From contig NZ_CP133782.1 in NCBI RefSeq assembly GCF_034351645.1, forward strand, positions 67,001 to 131,000: DNA of 64,000 nt. The letters are read 5' to 3'. Within the stretch, counting starts at the first letter, position 1, and each line of letters begins with the position of its first letter. Of this stretch, positions 1-8,257 are shown in pieces. The stretch comes from Pseudomonas sp. DC1.2 (GTDB lineage Bacteria; Pseudomonadota; Gammaproteobacteria; Pseudomonadales; Pseudomonadaceae). The notes under the pieces were generated by a model that did not search any database, had not been told where the DNA came from, and worked only from the letters and a program-made list of their open reading frames with translations. Made by a program: the position numbers and the translations under genes.

Positions 1-48
1 TGATCCCGTAAGCAGGGCCCAAAAAATAATATATGAGAGGGTAAGTAA

Positions 49-294
49 ATGATTTTAGAAGTTTCACGTGGACATGTTAGAGTGCAAGTCGGAGGGCGAG
101 TTGTAACTGTTCAGGGCGAGATGTTTTTTCCGAAGAACGAGAAAATGGGCTTTGTATTGTATCGAGATTCAATAAGGACTTGGGATAAGCCCAACGAATT
201 GGACGCTCTCACTGCTGATGAGGTGAACTCGCTCATTGCCGAAATACAGGACGAATTTTCTAGAGGTGGACATACATTGGAAATTGAGACGTAA
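49..294 (+). CDS. Imm74-like small immunity protein
   Basis: The 81-residue product opens with an I-x-V-x-RG strand pattern and a GE at residues 23-24. It continues with an F-x-x-Y-x-x-S-I-x-x-W block and an acidic C-terminal helix. As I recall it, this layout matches the Imm74 family, which neutralises toxin domains of polymorphic systems. A GAGAGG ribosome site 8 bases upstream supports the start. Only 48 bases precede it in the window, so the cognate toxin, if present, lies outside to the left. The low-GC, island-like context and the toxin tail that follows fit a toxin-immunity cassette. The family call rests on pattern memory only; the toxin partner is unknown. Confidence 0.55.
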   Translation: MILEVSRGHVRVQVGGRVVTVQGEMFFPKNEKMGFVLYRDSIRTWDKPNELDALTADEVNSLIAEIQDEFSRGGHTLEIET

Positions 295-315
295 AGATAG
301 GGGGACGGAGAAATT

Positions 316-333
316 GGGGCACCCATTAGCCGG
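316..333 (+). repeat. Copy A of an 18-19 base repeat
   Basis: The string GGGGCACCCATTAGCCGG recurs at 1382-1400 with one extra A after GGGG. Both copies sit exactly at junctions between unrelated gene fragments: here between an immunity gene and a toxin tail. This suggests a recombination or mobile-element end. Confidence 0.6.
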
Positions 334-334
334 A

Positions 335-495
335 ATAAGAGAGCTAGAACCCTCCAGCCCGCTCGTAGGTAATGAGTATTTCTTGTTGCAGGTAATCATC
401 TCCCTGTAGGGGCACCGGAGATGGTGATTCGTTCGATACCAACCATTGATAATGGTGCGGTTGCTACTGTTTTGAAAGTGAAGGTGGATCCCTAG
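335..495 (+). pseudogene. C-terminal remnant of a polymorphic toxin
   Basis: No start codon is present. The frame open at 376-495 reads V-F-L-V-A-G-N-H-L-P-V-G-A-P-E and ends in V-K-V-D-P then TAG. An adjacent frame just upstream (about 335-390) reads smoothly into it if one base is shifted. This looks like the last 50 or so residues of a larger protein. The TAG stop overlaps the GTG start of the next gene by one base, the usual coupling of a toxin tail to its immunity gene. The toxin fold is not recognised. It is probably a displaced cassette left by recombination at a toxin locus. Confidence 0.4.
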
Positions 496-822
496 TGAAC
501 TTTCCAGAAGCTGAGCTGGTTGTGCGCGATATTGCAGGTGCTAGAGCTTTAGTAGTTTGTGGTGATGTGAATATTGCATCTAAGCTTATAGCTTTAGGCT
601 TTGTGCATGACTGTCAGGGAATGATCCGCCATATAGTTAATGATGAGGATAGGAAAAAGCTCGTTCCAGATCTTATTGAAATAAAAGCTATTTTTTTCGT
701 ATGGTACGGGCTGGAGTCCTGCTGAACTTGTTGATTGTTATCGTGACTTAGGCTTTGTGACGGGGACCTTTCGAGTGATCTCTTGGGCGGAGCCAGGTAA
801 TTATACAATATTTGATAAATAG
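495..822 (+). pseudogene. Frameshifted small gene, probable immunity protein
   Basis: A GTG start overlaps the upstream stop. The frame runs 76 residues and breaks at TGA (723-725). Removing one T from the seven-T run at 691-697 joins it to a downstream frame that ends at 820-822, giving about 108 residues. The tail then reads W-S-P-A-E-L-V-D-C-Y-R-D-L-G-F and closes in Y-T-I-F-D-K. The product is cytoplasmic with no membrane segment. Position behind a toxin tail suggests immunity; the family is unknown. The homopolymer could be a real inactivating slip or a sequencing error. Confidence 0.45.
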
Positions 823-919
823 CTATTTAGAAGGGAAGTACTCGCTTGTGTGCCGTCTCTGAAATAAGTTTCTAACCTGAGCTATGCTTCTGTGGTCAGT
901 CAGTGCTTGGAGTGATCAC

Positions 920-1396
920 ATGAACTCTCAGGACATCGTGCTCAGTGAAGACGAACAAATTGAACTGAGTCGGCGCATAAGATCAGCCACGATCAGTCAG
1001 CGCGACGGTCGTCGGGCGCGGGTGATTTTGTTAGCCGCTCGAGGTTGTTCTCGTAACGAGATTGCCCAGTTGACCGGTCTCTCCGTTGTTTCAGTCACCC
1101 GCTGGTGCAAGCGTTTTCAAGAGCTGCGTCTACAAGGCCTGGTGGATCTGCCCGGAAGAGGTCGCAAGCCATCCCTGCCGGCCGAAGCGTTGAAACGAAC
1201 CCTTGAGCAAGTCACTCAGCCGCGTATCGGTCAGCCTCGCTGGAGCTGCCGAAGCATGGCGCGAGTCGCCGGCATTTCACCGGCCAGCGTCCAGCGCATA
1301 TGGGCCGCCAACGACATAAAACCGCACCTGACACGCACCTTCAAACTGTCCAAAGATCCAAACTTCGAAGAGAGGGGAATAGGGGACACCCATTAG
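920..1396 (+). pseudogene. IS630-family transposase, N-terminal half only
   Basis: The reading frame starts M-N-S-Q-D-I and contains a helix-turn-helix (E-I-A-Q-L-T-G-L-S, then S-V-T-R-W) and a second winged-helix-like region (M-A-R-V-A-G-I-S-P-A-S-V-Q-R-I-W). This is the DNA-binding half of IS630/Tc1-mariner transposases. After S-K-D-P-N-F-E-E, near base 1371, the sequence becomes unrelated. The DDE catalytic half, normally another 180-200 residues, is gone. The element is therefore inactive. A possible left end precedes it around 845-885. Its breakpoint lies immediately before repeat copy B. Confidence 0.75.
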
Positions 1397-1400
1397 CCGG
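1382..1400 (+). repeat. Copy B of an 18-19 base repeat
   Basis: GGGGACACCCATTAGCCGG matches the copy at 316-333 apart from one inserted A. It lies at the seam between the broken IS630 gene and the group II intron fragment. Confidence 0.6.
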
Positions 1401-1440
1401 TCCTGCGTCAAGATCCAAAGCCTACCCGCCCTGCTTTTTA

Positions 1441-1545
1441 ACGGTCGCGGTAGGAATGGCAGTCACCTGCCACCCCCCGCACAGATCCGTACGTGCGGAA
1501 TTACCGCATACGGCTCCTGCCTTGGGTTTTGACGCCGAAGCGGGT
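1441..1545 (-). mobile_element. Group II intron 3' fragment (domains V and VI)
   Basis: On the minus strand, 1516-1484 reads GAGCCGTATGCGG, a TAAT loop, then CCGCACGTACGGATC. This is the 33-34 base hairpin typical of domain V of bacterial group II introns, including the AGC start and GTACGG return strand. It is followed by a G-rich hairpin (about 1483-1447) in the position of domain VI, ending in CCTACC. No reverse transcriptase and no upstream ribozyme domains are present, so this is a non-functional 3' stump. It directly follows the point where the integrase reading frame degenerates. Confidence 0.6.
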
Positions 1546-2141
1546 TATGGGATAAGGATGCATCGGTAACTCACGCGGATACCGTCGGCGCGCCGCTCTT
1601 GGCACTGCAGTGCACTGAGCATGTATTGCTCTTCAACCGGATCCAGGCGTCGCGAGCGCTCGTCGTTGTAGCTTGGGCGGCTGACCATCCGCACCGGATT
1701 CTCGGCGAGATGAATTCCCCATTCTCGGCGAGCGACCTCAATCACGCATTGAAACAAAGCCAGCTCACGCTTGACCGTGTTGCCCTTGCGGATCTTCAGG
1801 CGTTCGTCACGGTAGCGGGCGAAGTCGGATGAGGTGAGTGTTGCGACGATGCGCGTAGCCAGTGGATGACGCTTGAGGGCTTCCAGGCGTTTGATTTCCG
1901 AATAGGCGCCTTTGTGCTTTGGAGCGATCTCGGAGATGTAACGATCAATGAGTTGATGAAAGGCGGTACGTTCGGCCTCGACGCGAGAGACAAAGATGCC
2001 TCGGTCGATTTCGCTTTCGATCATGCGCGCCCAGGCTTGGGCATCTGCTTTGGTTTCGAAGGTTTTTCGTTGGGCTGGATAGCCCTTACGGCGGATTTGC
2101 GCTTCCCACTGATACTCGCCGCGATTCCTGATTGTTGCCAT
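1545..2141 (-). pseudogene. Tyrosine integrase, N-terminal half only
   Basis: The chosen start gives [12 protein letters not shown], a common opening of island integrases; an extension to 2174 is possible. The arm-type DNA-binding domain and the SAM-like core-binding domain (about residues 60-165) are present. The frame ends in unrelated residues after R-A-D-G-I-R-V-S-Y. The catalytic domain with its R-H-R-Y residues, about 180 residues, is missing. The gene lies just downstream of the 3' end of the tRNA-Arg gene, the usual place for an integrase that targets a tRNA. It is inactive as it stands. Confidence 0.8.
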
Positions 2142-2255
2142 TTCGACCATTCCCGCCACTTTTGAGTGTGGCAAATTTGTGGCAAAAACGACTTTCAGGA
2201 CTAGGACAGGTTTCTGTCAGGAGCGCTATCCCCTTGTATTACAAGGGAAAGAAGA

Positions 2256-2332
2256 TGGTGCACCAGGCGGGATTCGAACCCACGACCACTGCCTTCGGAG
2301 GGCAGTACTCTATCCAGCTGAGCTACTGGTGC
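2256..2332 (-). tRNA. tRNA-Arg (anticodon CCG)
   Basis: The minus strand folds as a full 77-base cloverleaf. The acceptor GCACCAG pairs with CTGGTGC, the anticodon stem CTGCC pairs with GGCAG around loop CTCCGAA, and the T loop is TTCGAAT. The CCA end is encoded at 2258-2256. Anticodon CCG reads the CGG codon. The integrase remnant starts 115 bases beyond the 3' end, so this gene is the likely attachment site of the island to its left. Confidence 0.95.
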
Positions 2333-2680
2333 GATGCGGGCGCCATGATACTCATATGCACTGCGGGCGTCCATGCTGCTGAATCGCCTGCGTTTTTTAA
2401 CCTGTCACAGCCGTTTGCTACGTTGATCAGAAAAAATAGGCAAATGCGGCGTTTTCGTTCTTTTTTTCGAACAGGCTATTGTCCTTTAGGCCCTTTGATC
2501 CTAGGATCCGTTTGAGATTTCAAACGCTCTTGTCTGGGTGCTGAACCGCACGAGTTTTGATCAGTGCGCTATTTATGTGCTTCAGCCCGGTGAATGATTT
2601 CCCTGACGGCAGCCGAAAAGGCGCCTTTCTACAATCATAATTTGCTCCGCATCAGTGCGGTGCTGTTAAGGAAAGCCGAC
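2333..2680. other. Intergenic region before gabD
   Basis: No convincing gene was seen here. It must hold the tRNA promoter (reading left) and the gabD promoter (reading right). A 12-base palindrome GATCCTAGGATC lies at 2497-2508. A frame in line with gabD is open from 2594 but lacks family similarity, so it is treated as leader. Confidence 0.5.
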
Positions 2681-4123
2681 ATGCAGCTTAAAGACACCCA
2701 GTTGTTCCGCCAACAAGCCTTCATCGATGGCGCTTGGGTCGATGCGGACAACGGTCAGACGATCAAGGTCAACAACCCGGCAACGGGCGAAATTCTGGGC
2801 ACTGTGCCGAAAATGGGCGCTGCCGAAACCCGTCGTGCCATCGAAGCTGCTGACAAAGCGCTGCCAGCCTGGCGTGCTCTGACCGCCAAGGACCGTGCGA
2901 ACAAGTTGCGTCGCTGGTTTGAGCTGATTATCGAGAACCAAGACGACTTGGCTCGCCTGATGACTCTCGAACAGGGCAAGCCATTGGCCGAGGCCAAGGG
3001 CGAAATCGTTTATGCCGCGTCCTTTATCGAGTGGTTTGCCGAAGAAGCCAAGCGTGTCTACGGTGACGTGATTCCGGGTCACCAACCAGATAAGCGCCTG
3101 ATCGTGATCAAGCAGCCCATCGGCGTGACTGCCGCGATCACTCCGTGGAACTTCCCGGCTGCGATGATCACCCGTAAAGCCGGCCCGGCCTTGGCCGCCG
3201 GTTGCACCATGGTGCTCAAGCCTGCTTCGCAAACTCCGTTTTCCGCATTCGCTCTGGCTGAACTGGCTCAGCGTGCCGGCATTCCAAAGGGTGTGTTCAG
3301 TGTGGTGTCCGGCAGTGCTGGCGACATCGGCAGTGAGCTGACCAGCAATCCGATTGTGCGCAAGCTCTCCTTCACCGGTTCGACTGAGATCGGTCGCCAG
3401 CTGATGGCTGAATGCGCCAAGGACATCAAGAAAGTCTCGCTGGAACTGGGCGGTAACGCGCCGTTTATTGTGTTCGACGACGCGGACCTGGATAAGGCCG
3501 TCGAAGGCGCGATCATCTCCAAATACCGTAACAACGGCCAGACCTGCGTCTGCGCCAACCGTTTGTACATTCAGGATTCGGTCTACGACGCGTTTGCTGA
3601 GAAGCTGAAAGTGGCGGTGGCCAAACTCAAAATCGGTAACGGCCTGGAAGAAGGCACTACCACTGGCCCGTTGATCGACGAAAAAGCGGTGGCCAAGGTC
3701 AAGGAACACATTGCGGATGCGCTGAGCAAAGGCGCGACCCTGCTGGCTGGCGGAAAGAGCATGGAAGGCAACTTCTTCGAGCCGACCATCCTGATCAACG
3801 TGCCGAAGAACGCGGCGGTGGCCAAGGAAGAAACCTTCGGCCCATTGGCGCCACTGTTCCGCTTCAAAGACGAAGCTGAAGTGATCGCGATGTCCAACGA
3901 CACCGAGTTCGGCCTGGCCTCGTATTTTTACGCTCGTGATCTGGGCCGTGTGTTCCGTGTGGCTGAAGCCCTGGAATACGGCATGGTGGGCGTCAACACG
4001 GGCTTGATTTCCAACGAAGTCGCGCCGTTCGGCGGTATCAAGGCGTCGGGCCTGGGCCGTGAAGGCTCCAAGTACGGCATCGAAGATTACCTGGAAATCA
4101 AATACCTCTGCCTGGGCATCTAA
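2681..4123 (+). CDS. gabD: NADP-dependent succinate-semialdehyde dehydrogenase
   Basis: The enzyme oxidises succinate semialdehyde to succinate, the second step of GABA breakdown, in the cytoplasm. The start at M-Q-L-K-D-T gives 480 residues, the usual GabD length, with AAGGAAAG upstream; an upstream in-frame ATG at 2594 would add 29 atypical residues. Aldehyde dehydrogenase marks are clear: P-W-N-F-P in the cofactor region, the general base E255 in L-E-L-G-G-N, and the catalytic C289 in G-Q-T-C-V-C. It is followed after 203 bases by gabT, which supplies its substrate; the two probably form a unit. Confidence 0.95.
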   Translation: MQLKDTQLFRQQAFIDGAWVDADNGQTIKVNNPATGEILGTVPKMGAAETRRAIEAADKALPAWRALTAKDRANKLRRWFELIIENQDDLARLMTLEQGKPLAEAKGEIVYAASFIEWFAEEAKRVYGDVIPGHQPDKRLIVIKQPIGVTAAITPWNFPAAMITRKAGPALAAGCTMVLKPASQTPFSAFALAELAQRAGIPKGVFSVVSGSAGDIGSELTSNPIVRKLSFTGSTEIGRQLMAECAKDIKKVSLELGGNAPFIVFDDADLDKAVEGAIISKYRNNGQTCVCANRLYIQDSVYDAFAEKLKVAVAKLKIGNGLEEGTTTGPLIDEKAVAKVKEHIADALSKGATLLAGGKSMEGNFFEPTILINVPKNAAVAKEETFGPLAPLFRFKDEAEVIAMSNDTEFGLASYFYARDLGRVFRVAEALEYGMVGVNTGLISNEVAPFGGIKASGLGREGSKYGIEDYLEIKYLCLGI

Positions 4124-4137
4124 CACGCCCGGCGAGG

Positions 4138-4171
4138 CATGGTTTCAAGCACTACATGGTTTCAAGCACTA
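4138..4171 (+). repeat. Perfect 17-base tandem duplication
   Basis: CATGGTTTCAAGCACTA occurs at 4138-4154 and again at 4155-4171, directly behind gabD. It is probably a recent slippage duplication in the gabD-gabT spacer. Confidence 0.9.
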
Positions 4172-4326
4172 AGGGCACGAGAGCGCTGACCCTTTGTGCG
4201 CTTCAACCGGCATTTTCTCGGTGGCCGGGAACGCTGTGGCAGTCGATCATCGCATGCTGTCGCCGTCGTTTTCCCGCCACTTAATCCTTGAACAACGCCG
4301 CCCGATGAGCGGCGACTGAGGACTGT

Positions 4327-5604
4327 ATGAGCAAGACTAACGCTTCTTTGATGAAACGCCGCGAAGCCGCTGTACCACGTGGTGTTGGCCAGATTCACCC
4401 GATCTTCGCCGAGTCCGCGAAGAACGCTACGGTAACTGACGTTGAAGGTCGCGAGTTCATCGACTTCGCCGGCGGTATCGCCGTGCTGAACACGGGTCAC
4501 CTGCACCCGAAAATCATCGCCGCCGTGACCGCGCAGTTAAACAAGCTGACCCACACCTGCTTCCAAGTCTTGGCGTATGAACCTTACGTTGAGCTGTGCG
4601 AGAAAGTGAACGCCAAGGTGCCAGGTGATTTCGCCAAGAAAACGCTGCTGGTCACCACCGGCTCCGAAGCTGTTGAAAATGCTGTGAAAATCGCCCGTGC
4701 AGCCACTGGCCGTGCCGGCGTGATTGCGTTCACCGGCGCCTATCACGGTCGTACCATGATGACGTTGGGCCTGACCGGTAAAGTCGTGCCTTACTCGGCC
4801 GGCATGGGCCTGATGCCCGGCGGCATTTTCCGTGCGCTGTACCCGAACGAACTGCATGGCGTGAGCATCGACGATTCGATCGCCAGCATCGAGCGCATTT
4901 TCAAGAACGACGCCGAACCGCGTGACATCGCCGCAATCATCATCGAACCGGTTCAGGGTGAAGGCGGTTTCTACGTCGCGCCTAAAGCGTTCATGAAGCG
5001 TCTGCGCGAGCTGTGTGACCAGCACGGCATTCTGTTAATCGCTGACGAAGTACAGACCGGCGCAGGCCGTACCGGTACATTCTTCGCCATGGAGCAGATG
5101 GGCGTTGCGGCCGACCTGACCACCTTCGCCAAATCCATCGCTGGCGGCTTCCCGTTGGCCGGTGTCTGCGGTAAAGCTGAATACATGGACGCCATTGCGC
5201 CAGGTGGCCTGGGCGGGACTTACGCGGGTAGCCCGATTGCTTGCGCGGCAGCGCTGGCCGTTATGGAAGTATTTGAAGAAGAGCACTTGCTGGACCGCTG
5301 CAAGGCTGTCGGCGAGCGCTTGGTGACTGGCCTCAAGGCTATTCAGGCCAAGTACCCGGTGATCGGTGAAGTCCGTGCCCTGGGCGCGATGATCGCGGTC
5401 GAGCTGTTCGTCGACGGCGACAGCCACAAGCCAAACGCTGCAGCAGTTGCAGCGGTGGTGGCCAAGGCTCGTGACAAGGGTCTGATCCTGCTGTCGTGCG
5501 GTACTTATGGCAACGTTCTACGCGTGCTGGTGCCGCTGACTTCGCCGGACGAGCAACTGGATAAAGGTCTGGCGATCATCGAAGAGTGCTTCTCCGAGCT
5601 CTGA
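4327..5604 (+). CDS. gabT: 4-aminobutyrate aminotransferase
   Basis: This PLP enzyme transfers the amino group of GABA to 2-oxoglutarate, yielding succinate semialdehyde and glutamate. The 425-residue length is typical of GabT. Class III aminotransferase marks are visible: G-G-I-A-V-L-N near residue 50, G-S-E-A-V-E-N, A-Y-H-G-R-T, the PLP-contacting D-E-V-Q-T-G, and the Schiff-base lysine K269 in T-F-A-K-S-I-A-G-G. It follows gabD on the same strand, and a strong terminator closes the pair. Confidence 0.95.
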   Translation: MSKTNASLMKRREAAVPRGVGQIHPIFAESAKNATVTDVEGREFIDFAGGIAVLNTGHLHPKIIAAVTAQLNKLTHTCFQVLAYEPYVELCEKVNAKVPGDFAKKTLLVTTGSEAVENAVKIARAATGRAGVIAFTGAYHGRTMMTLGLTGKVVPYSAGMGLMPGGIFRALYPNELHGVSIDDSIASIERIFKNDAEPRDIAAIIIEPVQGEGGFYVAPKAFMKRLRELCDQHGILLIADEVQTGAGRTGTFFAMEQMGVAADLTTFAKSIAGGFPLAGVCGKAEYMDAIAPGGLGGTYAGSPIACAAALAVMEVFEEEHLLDRCKAVGERLVTGLKAIQAKYPVIGEVRALGAMIAVELFVDGDSHKPNAAAVAAVVAKARDKGLILLSCGTYGNVLRVLVPLTSPDEQLDKGLAIIEECFSEL

Positions 5605-5627
5605 TTGCCAAGTGTGACCTGATCGAC

Positions 5628-5654
5628 AAAAAACCCGCTTCGGCGGGTTTTTTT
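5628..5654 (+). terminator. Intrinsic terminator of gabDT
   Basis: CCCGC, loop TTCG, GCGGG, flanked by six A on the left and seven T on the right. The A/T flanks make it potentially bidirectional, but the T run favours termination of gabT. Confidence 0.9.
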
Positions 5655-5740
5655 GTTTTTGAGGCATCTCAGTGGGTAATTGCGCTGTATCGAATGGCCA
5701 GCATTGACTAAGGTGAAGTCATTGTCGTTGGAGTGTGCAG

Positions 5741-6955
5741 ATGATCGCCGTGGTTTTACCTGCTGTACCGCGTGTGCTGATTGCCGAGGCGGACCCTTGG
5801 TCACGCGATTTGCTCCAGCAAGTTTTGTTGAATGTGCGTTGCGACGCACGGCTGGACCTGTGTGCCGATGGCCAACAGGCGCTGGAACTGCTGGCGCAGG
5901 TACCCTATGACCTGGTGATCGCTGACTGGGAGTTGCCCGGCGTCGATGGCCTGAATGTCTTGCGCAGTGTTCGTCAACGCAAGCGTAATCCTCCGCTGCC
6001 GTTCATTCTGATGAGCAGCCGCAATGACAGCGCCAGCGTGCGCGAAGCGTTGCCCCTGGCCCCCACGGCCTACCTGACCAAACCCTTGAACATGGAAAGC
6101 CTGACCCAGCGCTTACAGGATTTGTTGCTGAACGCTGGTGAAGAAGTGTCGTGTGTGGTGCCGACGCTGGCGCCGGGCATGACGTTGTCGGTTTACCTGG
6201 AGCGTCGTCGAGAGCTGGCGGATGGAGCGCCATTGATGACGGATGTGCAGGTGGCGGTCAAACGCAGCCTTAACCCCAATGGCCTCGACCTGACGCTGCT
6301 GAAGGACGAGCTTCGTACCGATCCGCAGGTTACCGCTGTTCTGATCGCGGCGGCTAACAGTGCTTCCCAGCACAATGGTGCTGCCGTGCAAACCCTGGCG
6401 CAGGCGCTGCAACGCCTCGGCACCGGGCAAAGCATGAATCTGATTCTTGGTCTTACGCTCAAGCGTAGCGCCCGACTCAGTGACCCGTGCCTGGCCGACT
6501 ATGCCGAGCGTTACTGGAGTCTGTCGCTGCACACCGCTGAGTACGCCCGAACCCTGGCACGCTTGCTCGACCTGGATCAGGATCGCTGCTATTGCGCCGG
6601 CATGCTTCATCGCCTCGGCGACTTGGCGTTACTGCGCTGCTTACAGGAATGGAAGCAAGCGGGCGGCAAGCTGGATGAGTGGGAAGAGGTTGGCGAAGCG
6701 CTGGCCGAGTTCGGATCGGGCTATGGTTCGGCACTAAGAACCCGCTGGCGCTTGCCGCTGGAGCTACGAGAGCTGATTGCGGCGGTTTACCAGCTTGGCG
6801 GTGGGGTTTACTCGCGCGAGGCCCTGGTGATGAGTATCGCGGGGCAATTAGCGCGGCTGACCGAGCATGAGGGCATTGAAGAGTTGGCCAAGAGCCGAAC
6901 AGCACGGTTGCTCAAGATTGGCTTGCCGGAACTGATGCGCTTGCGCAAAAAGTAA
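5741..6955 (+). CDS. Response regulator with REC and HDOD domains
   Basis: The first 120 residues form a receiver domain with V-L-I-A-E-A-D, the phospho-acceptor aspartate in V-I-A-D-W-E-L-P-G, and the T/K positions M-S-S and L-T-K-P. Residues from about 155 to 350 form an HDOD domain, a degenerate HD fold without intact metal ligands. Such proteins are signalling adaptors, often linked to c-di-GMP or cell-cycle control. The ATG at 5741 with GGAG upstream is preferred over the GTG at 5735. The gene is alone after the gabT terminator and converges with the next gene. The partner kinase is not visible. Confidence 0.85.
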   Translation: MIAVVLPAVPRVLIAEADPWSRDLLQQVLLNVRCDARLDLCADGQQALELLAQVPYDLVIADWELPGVDGLNVLRSVRQRKRNPPLPFILMSSRNDSASVREALPLAPTAYLTKPLNMESLTQRLQDLLLNAGEEVSCVVPTLAPGMTLSVYLERRRELADGAPLMTDVQVAVKRSLNPNGLDLTLLKDELRTDPQVTAVLIAAANSASQHNGAAVQTLAQALQRLGTGQSMNLILGLTLKRSARLSDPCLADYAERYWSLSLHTAEYARTLARLLDLDQDRCYCAGMLHRLGDLALLRCLQEWKQAGGKLDEWEEVGEALAEFGSGYGSALRTRWRLPLELRELIAAVYQLGGGVYSREALVMSIAGQLARLTEHEGIEELAKSRTARLLKIGLPELMRLRKK

Positions 6956-7022
6956 CTAGGCCTCGAAACCCTCTAGCCGCTGGCTTGCTCGCCACAGGCG
7001 CTGATTCAAGCCAGAGAGTCTG

Positions 7023-8012
7023 TTAGCCAGAGATGATGCGGTTCTTGCCCTGCCGCTTGGCTTGGTACATCGCAGCATCCGCGCGGGCGAACAGGGTGTC
7101 GATGCTGTCGTCCTCATCGGTGAGCCGGGTCAGGCCCTGGCTGACGGTGATGCCATACGTCTGGTCGTCATGGGTGAAGCTCAATCGCTGGATTTCCCGT
7201 TGCAGCCGCTCGGCCACTTGCATGGCCATGTCTGGCGCACACCCAGGGAACACTGCCGCGAACTCCTCGCCCCCAATGCGTCCAAACAGGTCACCCCGGC
7301 GCAAGACCGCGCGCCCGCTTTCTGCGATCCGTTGCAGTACGGTGTCGCCTTCCTGATGGCCATATGTGTCGTTGATCACCTTGAAGTCATCGATGTCCAG
7401 CAGCAGGAACGCCAGTGGCGTGCCTTGCAGCCGCGCCTGTGCGAATTCGCGATGGGCGCATTCGAAGAAATGTCGGCGGTTGCTGCTTTGGGTCAGCGCG
7501 TCGGTGGTGGCCAGGCGTTGCAGCTCGGCTTCCATGTGTTTTTTGTCGGTGATGTCTTCAGCAATGCCGACGATGATCACCGGTTGCCCCGGTTCTGCCT
7601 GGCGATTGATAAAGCATTTATCGCTGAGCCAGCGCACCTGACCGTCGGCAGCAATGATGCGGTATTCGCGATCTTCGACAGCGCCCTTATCCAGCACTTG
7701 CGCCAGGCTGCGCTCGGCATAGTCGAGATCGTCAGGGTAAATGCTGTCGCGCCACTCGTTGTAGTCGGCCAGCAGTCCACCTGCGGAGCGGCCGAAAATC
7801 CGTTCGTATGCCGGGCTGACGTAAAGCACCTGCTGGGTTTCCCAATTGAAAGCCCACAGCACCGCGTTGACGCTCACGAGCAAGGAGCTGAACAATTGCT
7901 CGCGCTCGCTCAGGCGCGCTACTTCGCCCTGTGCGTGCATCAGCGCCATGAGGGTTTGCGCGGCTTCGGGCCATTGCTCGGGGGATGAGTCTTGTAGGTT
8001 TTTATTGACCAT
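7023..8012 (-). CDS. PAS-GGDEF diguanylate cyclase
   Basis: The protein makes c-di-GMP from two GTP. A PAS domain lies at about residues 50-150 (V-L-W-A-F-N-W-E through I-V-G-I-A-E-D-I-T), followed by a GGDEF domain with an intact G-G-E-E-F signature in R-I-G-G-E-E-F-A-A. T-D-A-L-T-Q-S-S-N-R is the usual entry of the domain. No membrane segment is seen, so the sensor is cytoplasmic. The start M-V-N-K-N is chosen over a GTG at 8057, but no strong ribosome site decides it. It lies downstream of desA on the same strand, 245 bases away. Confidence 0.85.
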   Translation of the reverse strand: MVNKNLQDSSPEQWPEAAQTLMALMHAQGEVARLSEREQLFSSLLVSVNAVLWAFNWETQQVLYVSPAYERIFGRSAGGLLADYNEWRDSIYPDDLDYAERSLAQVLDKGAVEDREYRIIAADGQVRWLSDKCFINRQAEPGQPVIIVGIAEDITDKKHMEAELQRLATTDALTQSSNRRHFFECAHREFAQARLQGTPLAFLLLDIDDFKVINDTYGHQEGDTVLQRIAESGRAVLRRGDLFGRIGGEEFAAVFPGCAPDMAMQVAERLQREIQRLSFTHDDQTYGITVSQGLTRLTDEDDSIDTLFARADAAMYQAKRQGKNRIISG

Positions 8013-8257
8013 CGGCACAAATCTCAAAGAGCGTGCCGCTGTTTCGACGGCAGCCACGGTACAGCCCGCCGGGGGTGGCGAAGTGTATTTGAGATAGGGG
8101 ATTTTGAGCTAAGTTCCCGCCCTATGAGGCGAGGGCGCATGCTCCCGCTGGGCGGTATGGGCGTGTTTCTTCAGTTGAAACGCAATGCCCAGGGGACGAC
8201 GACTTTGCCACCGAGCCGGGACAAGCCCCGTTCCAGAGGCTTGCCCATGGCGGTCGG

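Noticed and set aside
2497..2508. Twelve-base palindrome GATCCTAGGATC
   Set aside because: Too short and isolated to call an operator without a partner site.
2666..4126. Long 486-residue open frame antisense to gabD
   Set aside because: It is the mirror of a GC-rich conserved gene, has no family features and no ribosome site.
8171..8248. A 25-residue frame downstream of desA on the minus strand
   Set aside because: No ribosome site and no recognisable similarity; too short to support.
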